Notes: a model not told the origin generated them from the sequence alone. 64,000 nucleotides of DNA from Planotetraspora thailandica (GCF_016863335.1 NZ_BOOR01000029.1:1-64000), one strand, 5' to 3'. Shown: positions 35,131-44,343, counted from the stretch's first letter. Numbers and translations: made by a program.

Positions 35131-35544
35131 GTTGATCACGCAGAAGGCGCGTGGCGCAACCCGCCAGCTCGTGATCAACCCGCCAGGTCGTGATCAACCC
35201 CCCAGCTCGTGATCATGCAAAAGTTCGAGATCGTGGCTCGCGACGTGGCTGAACACCGAGCGTGATCATGCAGAAGTTCGGAATCATGAGCTCTGAGCTG
35301 GCCTAACGCGATTCGTGATCATGCACGTGGTGTACGACCCAGCAGGGGCTGCGCGGGGTCGCGCAGCCCGCCAGTGCATGATCACGCAAGGCATATCGGC
35401 TGCTCATGCCGTACAAGCACGAACTTCTGCATGATCACGATCCGCGTTGGCCCAGGTCGGCGCATGGATGCGCGAACTTCTGCATGATCACGGGCAGGGT
35501 CGGGGCAGGCCAAGGCGCAAGATCTCGAACTTCTGCATGATCAC
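35131..35544. repeat. 53-bp phased inverted repeat array B
   Basis: Forward units start at 35209, 35262 and 35315; inverted units end at 35385, 35438, 35491 and 35544. All spacings within a side are 53 bp. On the left edge are degenerate short copies: GTTGATCACGCAGAAGG at 35131, and GTGATCAACC copies at 35171 and 35190, which are 19 bp apart rather than 53. Units nearest the centre (35315, 35385) keep only the 11-bp core. It fills the gap between convergent M3 peptidase and gltX. Confidence 0.95.
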
Positions 35545-35582
35545 CCCAACATCTGGGAGATCACCCCCAAACCCCGGGGGTG

Positions 35583-36947
35583 TCAGGAGAGCTTGGCGAG
35601 AGTGGCGCGGAGACGGTCGAGGGAGCGCTCGCGACCCAGCACCGCGATCGACTCGAAGAGCGGCAGCCCCACGGTCCGGCCGGTGATGGACACCCGCACC
35701 GGCGCCTGAGCCTTGCCGAGCTTGAGGCCGTGGGCGGTGCCCACCTCCTCCAAGGCGACCTTCAGCGACTCGGGATCCCAGCTGACCGATTCCAGCCGCT
35801 CGGCGTACCCGGAAAGGATCTCCGCGGCCCCCGGCTTCATCGCCTTGTCCCAGGACGCCTGGTCGAAGACGGGCTCCTCCAGGAAGAGGAAGTCGACGTT
35901 GGCCGTGACCTCCGACAGCAGGGCGACCCGGGTCTGGACCAGCTCGGCCACCTTGGCGAACAGCCCCCTATCCCACGACGGGTCGAGCCACGGATCGCAC
36001 CGGGCGATGAAGACGTCGAGGGGCAGCGCCCTGATGTATTCGCCGTTGAAGGCGCGCAGCTTCTTCTCGTCGAAGAACGCCGGCGACTGGTTGACGTCCT
36101 CCAGCCGGAACAGGGGCATCATCTCCGACCAGGGCATGATCTCCCGGTCGTCGCCGGGACCCCAGCCGAGCAGCATCAGGTAGTTGACCATCGCCTCGGC
36201 GAGGTAGCCCTCGTCCCGGTAGGACTCCAGCGCGACCTTGTCACGCCTCTTGGACAGCTTCTGCCGCTTCTCGTTCACGATCACCGGGACGTGCGCCCAC
36301 ACCGGCGGCTGCGCGCCGAGCGCCTCCCAGAGCAGCTGCTGTTTGGGCGTGTTCGACAGGTGTTCCTCGGCCCGGACGACCTCGGTGATCCGCATCTCCA
36401 TGTCGTCGACCACGTTGGCCAGGACGAACAGCGGCGACCCGTCGCCGCGGACGATCACGAAGTCCTCCATGGCAGCATTGGGGAACTCCACCCGGCCGCG
36501 GACCTTGTCGTCCACGACGGTCACACCCTCGTCGGGGGTCCGGAACCGCACGGCGCCCTCGGTCAGGCCGCGGTCACGGCAGTAGCCGTCGTAGCCCTGG
36601 TGTTCCGAGCCGGTCCGCGCCTTGACGTCGTCCCGCGTGCAGGTGCAGTAGTACGCCCGGCCGTCCTTCAGCAGCTTCACGGCCGCCTCACGGTGGGCCT
36701 GCTCGTACGCCGACTGGAAGTAGGGGCCCTCGAAGTAGGGCGAGTCGCCGCTGATGCCGATCCACGCGAGGGCGGAGATGATGCCCTCGGTCCATTCCGG
36801 CCGGTTGCGCGCCGCGTCGGTGTCCTCGATCCGCAACACGAAGGTTCCGCCGGACTGCTCGGCCAGCGCCCAGTTGAACAGCGCGGAACGAGCCCCGCCG
36901 ACGTGGAACATGCCGGTGGGCGAAGGGGCGAAGCGGACCCTAGTCAC
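35583..36947 (-). CDS. gltX: glutamyl-tRNA synthetase
   Basis: Class I synthetase that charges tRNA-Glu (and probably tRNA-Gln, for later amidation). The 454-aa product starts with [20 protein letters not shown], containing the HIGH-equivalent FHVGG, and has the KMSKS equivalent KLSKR. The GTG at 36947 overlaps the upstream FAH gene by 8 bp; the longer frame is antisense-like noise. tRNA-Glu genes are close by. A short CACCCCC/GGGGGTG hairpin overlaps the stop region. Confidence 0.95.
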   Translation of the reverse strand: MTRVRFAPSPTGMFHVGGARSALFNWALAEQSGGTFVLRIEDTDAARNRPEWTEGIISALAWIGISGDSPYFEGPYFQSAYEQAHREAAVKLLKDGRAYYCTCTRDDVKARTGSEHQGYDGYCRDRGLTEGAVRFRTPDEGVTVVDDKVRGRVEFPNAAMEDFVIVRGDGSPLFVLANVVDDMEMRITEVVRAEEHLSNTPKQQLLWEALGAQPPVWAHVPVIVNEKRQKLSKRRDKVALESYRDEGYLAEAMVNYLMLLGWGPGDDREIMPWSEMMPLFRLEDVNQSPAFFDEKKLRAFNGEYIRALPLDVFIARCDPWLDPSWDRGLFAKVAELVQTRVALLSEVTANVDFLFLEEPVFDQASWDKAMKPGAAEILSGYAERLESVSWDPESLKVALEEVGTAHGLKLGKAQAPVRVSITGRTVGLPLFESIAVLGRERSLDRLRATLAKLS

Positions 36948-37710
36948 GTGAGACCACCCGGTTTGTGAGAGTTCCGATTCCTTCGATGCCGACGCTGACC
37001 TCGTCGCCGACGGCCAGCGGGCCGACTCCGGCAGGAGTGCCGGTGAGGATGACATCCCCCGGCAGCAGGGTCATGAACGCGGTCACGTGCGCGATGAGCG
37101 ACGGGATGTCATGGAGCAGCAGCGACGTCCGGGCGCTCTGCTTCAGCTCGCCGTTGACGGAGGTGGTGAGCGCGAGGTCGCTCGGGTCGAGCTCGGTCTC
37201 GATCCACGGGCCCAGCGGGCAGAACGTGTCGAAGCCCTTGGCGCGGGTCCACTGACCGTCCTTCGACTGAAGGTCGCGGGCGGTCACGTCGTTGGCGCAG
37301 GTGTATCCGAAGATCACGTCGAAGGCGCGTTCGCGCGGCACCTCGCGGCACAGCCGGCCGATGACCACGGCCAGCTCGCCCTCGTAGTCGACCCGATCCG
37401 ACAACTTCTCGGGGTATGCGATGGCCTCGCCCGGGCCGATCACGGATGTGCTCGGCTTGAGGAACGCGATCGGCTCGGCCGGCGCCTCGTTGCCCATCTC
37501 CTTGGCGTGGTCGGCGTAGTTGCGGCCGATGGCGACGACCTTGCTCGGCAACATCGGGGCGACCACGCGGACCTCCGCCAGCGGATACCGCTCACCCGTC
37601 AGTTCGACACCGCCGAAAGGGTGCCCGTCGATCCTGGCGATGACCTGCTCGCCCTCTTCAACCACTCCGAACGCGACACCGTCGCCTGTGGAGAACCTCG
37701 CGATACGCAC
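36940..37710 (-). CDS. fumarylacetoacetate hydrolase family protein
   Basis: FAH-fold enzyme, probably a small-acid decarboxylase, hydrolase or isomerase; the substrate is not evident. The 256-aa product has [12 protein letters not shown], the metal-binding acidic residues in [12 protein letters not shown], and NDVTARDLQ, with the C-terminal [10 protein letters not shown]. The gene is translationally coupled to gltX, a pairing common in actinobacteria without known reason. Confidence 0.9.
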   Translation of the reverse strand: MRIARFSTGDGVAFGVVEEGEQVIARIDGHPFGGVELTGERYPLAEVRVVAPMLPSKVVAIGRNYADHAKEMGNEAPAEPIAFLKPSTSVIGPGEAIAYPEKLSDRVDYEGELAVVIGRLCREVPRERAFDVIFGYTCANDVTARDLQSKDGQWTRAKGFDTFCPLGPWIETELDPSDLALTTSVNGELKQSARTSLLLHDIPSLIAHVTAFMTLLPGDVILTGTPAGVGPLAVGDEVSVGIEGIGTLTNRVVSRD

Positions 37711-37783
37711 GTCACGAGCCTAGTGCCGAATCACCATTGGTCATGTAACGTTAGCTCTCGCTTACAAAACAGAGGGGTAATGA

Positions 37784-38071
37784 ATGTTCGCGATCGTCGT
37801 CCACCACTACGCCGAGCCGGAGCATGTCGAGGAGTTCAAGGCGTTCTGCCGCAAGATCAGCGACGGCATGCAAGGCACCGAGGGCATGCTCTCGATCGAG
37901 GGCTACCACGACCGCGACAACGAACGCTTGACCATCCTGTCCCGCTGGCAGTCTCCCGAAGCCGCCAAGGCGGGCGTGGCCAGGCTCACCACGATCGCGC
38001 AGGAGGTGGGCGGCAGAGATGCCGCCTGGTCGTGGCGCGACGACGAGGTCATGCGCCTGCACGCCTTCTGA
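37784..38071 (+). CDS. antibiotic biosynthesis monooxygenase (ABM) domain protein
   Basis: Small dimeric alpha-beta barrel protein (95 aa) of the ABM/quinol monooxygenase superfamily. It has the pattern FAIVVHHYAEPEHVEEF and then ERLTILSRWQSPEAAKAG. Members oxidise quinols or degrade haem, but several are uncharacterised. A second ABM-fold gene follows on the same strand. Confidence 0.8.
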   Translation: MFAIVVHHYAEPEHVEEFKAFCRKISDGMQGTEGMLSIEGYHDRDNERLTILSRWQSPEAAKAGVARLTTIAQEVGGRDAAWSWRDDEVMRLHAF

Positions 38072-38204
38072 CCGCTCCCCCGATCCCGTACGGCCGAGCC
38101 GCCCGGCCCTGCTTACGGCGGAGGCCTCCGAGCCTCGTCGTATGGTGGCGTTGTCGGGCCCTCCGAGGGCCTAATCGAGGATCGACGAGTACGGGGAGCC
38201 CCAC

Positions 38205-38597
38205 ATGCCTTCGGTTGTGAAGATCAACGTGCTGACGGTGCCCGCCGAGATGCGGCAGGAACTGGAGAAGCGGTTCGCCAACCGGGCCGGGATGGTGGAG
38301 TCGTCCGACGGCTTCGAGTGGTTCGAGCTGCTCCGGCCCGTCGAAGGCACCGACCGCTACCTCGTCTACACGCGCTGGCGCAGCGAAGAGGACTTTAAGC
38401 GGTGGCAGCAGAGCCAGTCCTTCCAGGCGGGCCACGCGCGGGCGGCCGCCGAAGCCGCCGCCCAGGGTGAGGCTCATGGTCACGGACACGGGCAGGGCCA
38501 GGGACAGGGACACGGTCACGGCCAGGGACCGGCCGCGTCCGGATCGGAGCTGTGGTCCTTCGAGGTCGTCGATAGCGCCGCCCCCAAGCAGGCCTGA
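38205..38597 (+). CDS. MhuD-like haem-degrading monooxygenase with His/Gly/Gln insert
   Basis: The N-terminus (VVKINVLTVPAEMRQELEKR, then FANRAGMVESSDGF and LLRPVEG) closely matches mycobacterial MhuD, an IsdG-type haem oxygenase. The active-site Asn (about residue 8) and the haem-ligand region His (QAGHARAA, about residue 77) are kept. At about residues 88-108 an insert of alternating His-Gly and Gln-Gly is present, which typical MhuD lacks, before the last strand LWSFEVVD. Such an insert could bind metal or haem. GGGGAG precedes the ATG. Confidence 0.85.
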   Translation: MPSVVKINVLTVPAEMRQELEKRFANRAGMVESSDGFEWFELLRPVEGTDRYLVYTRWRSEEDFKRWQQSQSFQAGHARAAAEAAAQGEAHGHGHGQGQGQGHGHGQGPAASGSELWSFEVVDSAAPKQA

Positions 38598-38620
38598 CTA
38601 CCCAGAGCAGGCCCGGCCGG

Positions 38621-39229
38621 TCACGTGTCGAGTGGGTTGGCGGCGATCCGCCCGGCTATCCCGCCGCGGACCGAGTCGGCCGCGGCGCTGTGCGGCTTCC
38701 GCCCCGCCTGGTCCTCGAAGGCCGCGAGGACCTCGGCGCCGAATCCGAGCCTCGGATAGTGCGCGAGGATCGCGGCCCGCTCCTCCGCAGGGAACTCCTC
38801 GGGCCGCCACCCGGACACGTCCCAGCTGGTGGCGACCTGCAGGAGATGCGATTCGGCGTCCAGCGTCGCGGAGATGTCGTCGCGCATGTGCAGCACGATG
38901 ATCTCCGCGGCGCGTTCCGCCCGTTCCTCGGACCAGCCCGCCCCGAGCCCGAACGTCCACGCGAGCTGTCCCCCGGCCTCCTCGAACGGCACCGTGTGGC
39001 TGTCGAAGGCCTCGGTCAAGCCGAAGTCGTGAAGGAGCGAGGAGACGTAGTACAGCTCGTCGTCGAAGGCGATGCCGTGCGCCTGGCCGTACATGGCTCC
39101 CCACAGGTAGGAGCGGATCGAGTGGTTGAGCAGCGCGGGCGAGCAGAACCGCCGGGCGACGGCGAGCGCCGCGACGGCGGCGGGGGTGCTGGGGAACATG
39201 GCCCCCACCTTCTCAAACGCCTCCGGCAC
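38621..39229 (-). CDS. HD-domain protein (cyanamide hydratase-like)
   Basis: Metal-dependent HD-fold protein of 202 aa. It has NHSIRSYLWG (first His), LLHDFGLT (the HD pair) and a late Asp-rich helix. The arrangement resembles the cyanamide hydratase-like HD family, but the substrate is unknown. Start is uncertain: GTG at 39229 (2 nt past the cimA stop, coupled) or ATG at 39199 with AAGGTGG upstream. It is downstream of cimA in the same direction. Confidence 0.8.
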   Translation of the reverse strand: MPEAFEKVGAMFPSTPAAVAALAVARRFCSPALLNHSIRSYLWGAMYGQAHGIAFDDELYYVSSLLHDFGLTEAFDSHTVPFEEAGGQLAWTFGLGAGWSEERAERAAEIIVLHMRDDISATLDAESHLLQVATSWDVSGWRPEEFPAEERAAILAHYPRLGFGAEVLAAFEDQAGRKPHSAAADSVRGGIAGRIAANPLDT

Positions 39230-39233
39230 CCAT

Positions 39234-40808
39234 TCAGGCGCTGTGGCCCGCGCGGAGCAGGCCATAGGTGACGGCCTGCTCCAGAGCCTGCCAGGACGCC
39301 TCGATGATGTTCTCGTCGACGCCGACGGTCGCCCAGTCGCCGGTGGCGTCGCTGGACGTGATGAGGACGCGGGTGACGGCGTCCGTACCGAGGGTGCCCT
39401 CCAGGATCCGCACCTTGAAGTCGATGAGCTGGACGGCCGCGAGCTCGGGATAGAGCTGCTCCAGGGCGAGCCGTACGGCCTTGTCGAGGGCGTTGACGGG
39501 GCCGTTGCCCTCGCCCGTCGCGACGATGCGCTCGCCCTTGGCGTGCAGCTTGACCGTGGCCTCGCTGACGACGTCGCCGGCGGGGCGGCGTTCGACGATG
39601 ACCCGCCACGACTCGACGGAGAAGTGCCGTTTGCGCTCCCCCGCCACGGTGTCGCGGAGCAGTAGCTCGAACGACGCGTCCGCCGCCTCGAAGGTGTGGC
39701 CGCGCGACTCGAGCTCCTTGACGCGCTCTACGAGCTGGCGGGACTGGTCGCCGGCGAGCCGGTAGCCCAGCTCCCGGCCCTTGAGCTCGACCGACGCACG
39801 TCCGGCCATGTCGGACACGAGCATCCGCATGTCGTTGCCGACGTCCGCCGGGTCGATGTGCTGGTAGAGGTTGGGATCGACCTTGATCGCCGAGGCGTGC
39901 AGGCCCGCCTTGTGCGCGAACGCCGACGTCCCGACGTACGGCTGATGCGAGTTGGGGGTGACGTTGGTCACCTCGGTGATGGCGTGGGCGATGCGCGTCA
40001 TGTCGCGCAGCGACTCCTGCGGCACGAGGTCGAACCCCTTCTTGAGCTGCAGGTTGGCGACCACGGTGAACAGGTTGGCGTTGCCCGAGCGCTCGCCGTA
40101 CCCGTTGGCGCAGCCCTGCACGTGGGTCGCGCCCGCCCGCACCGCGGCGAGGGTGTTGGCGACCGCGCATCCGGTGTCGTCGTGGCAGTGGATGCCGATC
40201 CGGGCGCCCGTCCCCACGGCCTCGTCCACGACGTCGGCGAGCTCGTCGGGCAGCATGCCGCCGTTGGTGTCGCACAGCGCGATCACCGACGCCCCGGCCT
40301 CGGCCGCCGTACGGAGGACCTCCAAGGCGTAGGCGGGGTTGGACTTGTAGCCGTCGAAGAAGTGCTCGGCGTCCAGGAAGACGCGCTGGCCCTCCGCCCG
40401 TAGATGGGAGACCGTGTCGCGGATCATCGCGAGGTTCTCCTCGAGCGTCGTGCGGAGGGCCAGCTCCACGTGCCTGTCGTGGCTCTTGGCGACAAGGGTC
40501 ACGACCGGTGCGCCGGATTCGCGCAGGGCGGCCACCAGGGGATCGTCGGCGGCCTTCACTCCGGCCCGGCGGGTCGCGCCGAACGCGGCGAGCTGCGCAT
40601 GCTTCAGGTCGAGCTCTGTTTGGGCTCGGCGGAAGAATTCGGTGTCTTTGGGGTTGGCTCCCGGCCAGCCACCTTCGATGAAGCCGACGCCGAGGCCGTC
40701 CAGGTGCCGCGCGATCGCCAGCTTGTCGGCCACCGTGAGGTTGAGCCCCTCTTGCTGGGCCCCGTCGCGGAGCGTCGTGTCGTACACGTGGAAGCCGTCG
40801 TCGGCCAT
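39234..40808 (-). CDS. cimA: (R)-citramalate synthase
   Basis: Condenses pyruvate and acetyl-CoA to citramalate, an alternative start of isoleucine synthesis. The 524-aa product has the TIM-barrel motif DTTLRDGAQQEGLNL, HCHDDTGCAVAN, the HKAGLHASA metal site, and a C-terminal regulatory domain. CimA is preferred over LeuA because of its length and the DGAQQEG signature; a LeuA role cannot be excluded. An attenuator with a branched-chain leader peptide precedes it. GAAGGAG lies before the ATG. Confidence 0.93.
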   Translation of the reverse strand: MADDGFHVYDTTLRDGAQQEGLNLTVADKLAIARHLDGLGVGFIEGGWPGANPKDTEFFRRAQTELDLKHAQLAAFGATRRAGVKAADDPLVAALRESGAPVVTLVAKSHDRHVELALRTTLEENLAMIRDTVSHLRAEGQRVFLDAEHFFDGYKSNPAYALEVLRTAAEAGASVIALCDTNGGMLPDELADVVDEAVGTGARIGIHCHDDTGCAVANTLAAVRAGATHVQGCANGYGERSGNANLFTVVANLQLKKGFDLVPQESLRDMTRIAHAITEVTNVTPNSHQPYVGTSAFAHKAGLHASAIKVDPNLYQHIDPADVGNDMRMLVSDMAGRASVELKGRELGYRLAGDQSRQLVERVKELESRGHTFEAADASFELLLRDTVAGERKRHFSVESWRVIVERRPAGDVVSEATVKLHAKGERIVATGEGNGPVNALDKAVRLALEQLYPELAAVQLIDFKVRILEGTLGTDAVTRVLITSSDATGDWATVGVDENIIEASWQALEQAVTYGLLRAGHSA

Positions 40809-40858
40809 TGCTCTGTCTCCTTCGCGGGTCTACATACCGCCGCGCGCGCTTTTCGACC

Positions 40859-40892
40859 AAACAAAAAGACCCCCCACGGACGTGAGAGGTCT
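40859..40892 (-). terminator. cimA attenuator terminator
   Basis: A 10-bp stem, AGACCTCTCA/TGGGGGGTCT with loop CGTCCG, is followed on the minus strand by TTTTTGTTT. It is an intrinsic terminator located upstream of cimA and after a leader peptide. The leader segment GGTCTGC (40937-40943) can pair with GCAGACC (40888-40894), opening the terminator. Confidence 0.88.
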
Positions 40893-40910
40893 GCGCGCCG
40901 ACGTTGTCCT

Positions 40911-40952
40911 TTAGCCGGCGCGCCTGCCGATAATGAGCAGACCGAAGCGCAT
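40911..40952 (-). CDS. branched-chain attenuator leader peptide of cimA
   Basis: A 13-codon frame encodes MRFGLLIIGRRAG and ends TAA, 18 nt before the terminator stem. Codons 5-8 are Leu-Leu-Ile-Ile, the end products of the pathway, so ribosome stalling under shortage could prevent termination. The form resembles leader peptides described for actinobacterial ilv/leu genes. The next GCGCGCCG segment (within codons 10-13) can also pair with CGGCGCGC just before the terminator. Confidence 0.85.
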   Translation of the reverse strand: MRFGLLIIGRRAG

Positions 40953-40954
40953 AG

Positions 40955-40982
40955 TGCCTAGCAGTTTGCCACAGGCCGTCAA
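40955..40982 (-). promoter_or_regulatory. candidate promoter of the cimA leader
   Basis: TTGACG (40977-40982) and TAGGCA (40955-40960) are 16 bp apart. Only 2 nt separate the -10 from the leader ATG, shorter than usual, so either the start site is atypical or this is not the real promoter. Confidence 0.4.
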
Positions 40983-41110
40983 CATCTGGCACATCGATCT
41001 CACATCCCGAGATGGCCGGGCGCGGGCGACCTGCGGAAACGGCGTCCGAAATGTCGTGAAGGCAGCGGCTCCGGTGATCGAATTCATCAAGGTCGGCGAC
41101 CGAAGCTCAT

Positions 41111-41116
41111 TAGGGT
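41111..41116 (+). promoter_or_regulatory. leaderless -10 (TAGGGT)
   Basis: TAGGGT ends 7 nt before the ATG at 41124; no ribosome site is present, so a leaderless transcript is likely. Confidence 0.6.
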
Positions 41117-41123
41117 TGGCGCC

Positions 41124-41777
41124 ATGAAAGCTGCCAACTTCATCGACTCCGCCGTCGCCGAATACGTCACCACACACACGACCGCGCCCGATGATCTCCT
41201 GCTCGCCCTGGCCGAGGAGACGAGAAAGCTCACCGGGGACGACGCCGTCATGCAGATCGACCCGGAGCAGGGCACGTTCCTGACCATGCTCGTCCAGCTG
41301 ACCGGGGCCCGGCGGGCCGTCGAGGTGGGCACCTTCACCGGCTACTCCTCGATCTGCATCGCCCGTGGCCTCCCGGACGACGGCAGCCTCCTCGCCTGCG
41401 ACGTGAGCGACGAATGGACGTCGGTCGCCCGCCGCTACTGGGAAAGGGCCGGCCTGACCGGCAAGATCGAGCTTCGCCTCGGCCCGGCGGCGGACTCGCT
41501 GCGGGCCCTGCCGCGCGAGGAGTGGATCGACTTCGCCTTCATCGACGCCGACAAGGCCGGCTACCCCGTCTACTACGAGGAGATCCTCCAGCGCCTGGTC
41601 CCCGGCGGCCTGATCGCCGTGGACAACACGCTGCAGAGGGGGCACATCACCGACCCGTCCCACGGACGGAACGTCCCCGCCATGCGCGCCTTCAACGATC
41701 TCGTGGCCGGCGACGCCCGGGTCACCACGGTGCTCCTGCCGGTCTCCGACGGCGTCACCCTGATTCGCAAGAGCTGA
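41124..41777 (+). CDS. O-methyltransferase, family 3 (CCoAOMT-like)
   Basis: SAM- and metal-dependent O-methyltransferase of 217 aa; substrate unknown. It shows motif I VEVGTFTGYSSICIA, the acidic DVSDEW loop, and DFAFIDADKAGY with metal-binding Asp residues, then the DNTLQRG loop. Length is right for the family. It is divergent from cimA, and its 3' side has a terminator and then repeat array C. Confidence 0.92.
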   Translation: MKAANFIDSAVAEYVTTHTTAPDDLLLALAEETRKLTGDDAVMQIDPEQGTFLTMLVQLTGARRAVEVGTFTGYSSICIARGLPDDGSLLACDVSDEWTSVARRYWERAGLTGKIELRLGPAADSLRALPREEWIDFAFIDADKAGYPVYYEEILQRLVPGGLIAVDNTLQRGHITDPSHGRNVPAMRAFNDLVAGDARVTTVLLPVSDGVTLIRKS

Positions 41778-41790
41778 CCGCCGAAGGCCA

Positions 41791-41819
41791 CGCCGTACGG
41801 CTCGGCAGGCCGTACGGCG
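41791..41819 (+). terminator. methyltransferase gene terminator
   Basis: Perfect 11-bp stem CGCCGTACGGC/GCCGTACGGCG with a 7-nt loop, 14 nt after the stop. No U-tract. Confidence 0.65.
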
Positions 41820-41828
41820 GAGCCGGAG

Positions 41829-41998
41829 TGCATGATCACGCCCGGTGGAAGGCCAGGTCAGATGCCTTCCACCGGACTTGGTGCATGATCACGACTTGCG
41901 TACGGCCAGTTCAGGGCGTGTGCCGACGAACTTCCGCATGATCACGGGCAGACTCGGCCCTGCTCACCGCTCATTTCCGCGAACTTCTGCATGATCAC
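41829..41998 (-). repeat. 53-bp phased repeat array C (one-sided)
   Basis: Only inverted-orientation units are present, ending at 41839, 41892, 41945 and 41998, each exactly 53 bp apart. The two nearest ilvE carry the full 19-mer (41945 with one mismatch); the two farther ones keep only the core. The spacer at 41842-41875 also contains a 12-bp perfect stem CCGGTGGAAGGC/GCCTTCCACCGG. It lies between the convergent methyltransferase and ilvE genes, with the first unit 13 nt after the ilvE stop. Confidence 0.93.
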
Positions 41999-42011
41999 GC
42001 ACAAGGGGGGG

Positions 42012-43103
42012 TCAGCAGATCTTGTGGACCCAGTTGTGGGTGTCGGGGCGGGCGCCGAACTGGATGCCGACGAGCTCCTCCCGCAGCTTGAGGGTGACCG
42101 GGCCCGGGGTGCCGTCGCCCACGGTCCAGGAGCGGTCGGCGCCCTTGACCGTGCCCACCGGGGTGACGACGGCCGCGGTGCCGCAGGCGAAGACCTCGGT
42201 GAGCTCGCCCGACTCGCAGCCCGCCTGCCACTCCTCGATGGAGATCTTGCCCTCTTCCGCCTTCAGGCCGAGGTCGCCGGCCAGGGTGAGGATCGAGTCG
42301 CGGGTGATGCCGGGAAGCAGGGTGCCGGTCAGGGCCGGGGTCACCAGGCGGTCGCCGAAGACGAAGAACAGGTTCATCCCGCCCATCTCCTCCACCCACC
42401 GGTGTTCGAAGGCGTCGAGCCAGACGACCTGGTCGCAGCCCTCCTCGACGGCCTGCCGCTGGGCCAGGAACGCGGCCGCGTAGTTGCCGCCGCACTTGGC
42501 GAACCCGGTGCCCCCGGGCGCCGCCCTGGTGTATTCGGTCGACAGCCACACGGACACCGGCTGCACACCGCCCGAGAAGTACGACGCCGCCGGGGAGGCG
42601 ATCACCATGTAGCGGTAGTTGCGCGAGGGGTGGTTGACCCCCAGCCCGGCCTGCGTGGCGATCATGAAGGGGCGCAGGTAGAGGCTGTGTCCCTCGGTGG
42701 ACGGCACCCAGTCCTTGTCGGTCCGGACGAGCAGCTCCAGCGACTCGACGAACGTCTCCTCCGGCAGCTCGGGCATCGCCATGCGGGCGGCGGAGGTGTT
42801 GAACCGGGCGGCGTTGGCGTAGGGACGGAAGGCCACGATCGACCCGTTCGGCTGCCGGTAGGCCTTGAGCCCCTCGAACAGCTCCTGCGCGTAATGGAAG
42901 ACCGACGTGGCGGGGTCGAGGAGCAGCGGCCCGTACGGCTCGAGCCGCGCGCCGTGCCAGCCACGCTCGTCGGTCCAGTCGATGGAGATCATGTGGTCGG
43001 TGAACGTCTGCCCGAAGCCGGGGCTCGCCAGTACCTGCTCACGCTCGGCCACGGTGCGGGCCTGCTGGTTGAGCTGCACGTCGAAGCTGAGCTGGGTGGT
43101 CAT
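42012..43103 (-). CDS. ilvE: branched-chain amino acid aminotransferase
   Basis: PLP enzyme that transaminates the keto acids of Leu, Ile and Val. The 363-aa fold-type IV product has [22 protein letters not shown], the catalytic-lysine segment [15 protein letters not shown] and [13 protein letters not shown]. The ATG at 43103 starts [15 protein letters not shown] lies upstream. Its TAGGTT -10 candidate (43162-43167) lies after the leuB terminator, so it has its own promoter. Confidence 0.95.
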   Translation of the reverse strand: MTTQLSFDVQLNQQARTVAEREQVLASPGFGQTFTDHMISIDWTDERGWHGARLEPYGPLLLDPATSVFHYAQELFEGLKAYRQPNGSIVAFRPYANAARFNTSAARMAMPELPEETFVESLELLVRTDKDWVPSTEGHSLYLRPFMIATQAGLGVNHPSRNYRYMVIASPAASYFSGGVQPVSVWLSTEYTRAAPGGTGFAKCGGNYAAAFLAQRQAVEEGCDQVVWLDAFEHRWVEEMGGMNLFFVFGDRLVTPALTGTLLPGITRDSILTLAGDLGLKAEEGKISIEEWQAGCESGELTEVFACGTAAVVTPVGTVKGADRSWTVGDGTPGPVTLKLREELVGIQFGARPDTHNWVHKIC

Positions 43104-43185
43104 GGCGAGAGTCCTTCTTTCTACGTCGTCATCTTCATTGTGCGACGAAGTGGCTAACGAAAACCTAGGGCATGCGATGGGTATG

Positions 43186-43225
43186 AAAAAGCGCATGGTG
43201 GCCCTAACCGGGCCGCCATGCGCTT
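43186..43225 (-). terminator. leuB terminator
   Basis: AAGCGCATGG plus GGCCC pairs with GGGCC plus CCATGCGCTT (one C-A mismatch, 5-nt loop). On the minus strand a run of five T follows. It lies 27 nt after the leuB stop and is the best intrinsic terminator in the window. Confidence 0.92.
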
Positions 43226-43251
43226 GTGGAAAGAGGGTGAGCGGCCCGGCC

Positions 43252-44298
43252 TCAGCCGGCTACTCGCCCGGCGATGTCGTCGCCGATCTCCCGGGTCTGC
43301 CTGACCGACCCGAGCGCCTCCCGTCCGGCCAGGTCAGCGGCCACGGCCTGCTCGACCCGGGCCGCGGCGTCGGCGAAGCCCACATGGTCGAGGAGCATGG
43401 CGACCGACAGGATCGTCGCCGTGGGGTCGGCCTTGCCCTGGCCGGCGATGTCCGGCGCACTGCCGTGGACAGGCTCGAACATCGAGGGCGCGGTCTTGGA
43501 CGGGTTGACGTTGCCGCTCGCGGCCAGGCCGATGCCGCCCGCGACGGCCGCGCCGATGTCGGTGAGGATGTCACCGAAGAGGTTGTCGGTGACGATCACG
43601 TCGAACCGCTGCGGCTGGTTGACGAAGAACATCGAGGCCGCGTCGACGTGGCAGTAGTCGGTGGCGACCTCGGGGTATTCGACGCTGATCCGGTCGACCG
43701 TACGGGCCCACAGGTCGCCGGCGTAGGTCAGCACGTTGGTCTTGTGGACCAGGGTGAGCTTGCGGCGGGGGCGCGTCTGCGCCTTCTCGAAGGCGTAGCG
43801 CACGACGCGCTCGACGCCGAAGGCCGTGTTCAGGGACTCCTGCGTGGCGATCTCCTGCGAGGTGCCGCGGCGCATCACGCCACCGGCTCCCGCGTACGGA
43901 CCCTCGGTGCCCTCGCGGACGACGATCATGTCGATGTCCTCGGGGCGGATGCCTCCGAGCGGGGTGCTCACGCCCGGGAAGAGCTTGACGGGGCGCAGGT
44001 TCACGTAGTGGTCGAGTTCGAAGCGCAGCCGCAGCAGCAGTTCGCGCTCCAGCACGCCCGGCGGGACGCTGGGGTCGCCGACCGCGCCGAGCAGGATCGC
44101 GTCGAAGCCGCGCAACTCCTCGAGCACGCCGTCGGGAAGGGTCTCCCCCGAGGTGTGGTAGCGCTTGGCGCCCAGGTCGTATTCGACGGTCTCTGCCTTG
44201 ATCCCCGCCGCGTCGAGGACCTTGAGGCCCTCGGCCACGACCTCGGTGCCGATCCCGTCACCGGGGATTACTGCCAGGCGGATGTTGCTCGACTCCAT
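43252..44298 (-). CDS. leuB: 3-isopropylmalate dehydrogenase
   Basis: Oxidises and decarboxylates 3-isopropylmalate in leucine synthesis. The 348-aa product has [27 protein letters not shown] and the substrate-site [10 protein letters not shown], with [12 protein letters not shown] for NAD binding. All pathway genes (leuB, leuCD, ilvE, cimA) are present within this window but not as one operon. Confidence 0.95.
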   Translation of the reverse strand: MESSNIRLAVIPGDGIGTEVVAEGLKVLDAAGIKAETVEYDLGAKRYHTSGETLPDGVLEELRGFDAILLGAVGDPSVPPGVLERELLLRLRFELDHYVNLRPVKLFPGVSTPLGGIRPEDIDMIVVREGTEGPYAGAGGVMRRGTSQEIATQESLNTAFGVERVVRYAFEKAQTRPRRKLTLVHKTNVLTYAGDLWARTVDRISVEYPEVATDYCHVDAASMFFVNQPQRFDVIVTDNLFGDILTDIGAAVAGGIGLAASGNVNPSKTAPSMFEPVHGSAPDIAGQGKADPTATILSVAMLLDHVGFADAAARVEQAVAADLAGREALGSVRQTREIGDDIAGRVAG

Positions 44299-44343
44299 GC
44301 GTGTACCTTACCGGCTCGTCTCGGTGGCCGAACACTGGTCTCA

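Noticed and set aside
40809-40992. Extended cimA frame through the leader (to about 40992)
   Set aside because: Overlaps the attenuator and leader peptide; the cimA ATG at 40808 has a good ribosome site and matches the family.
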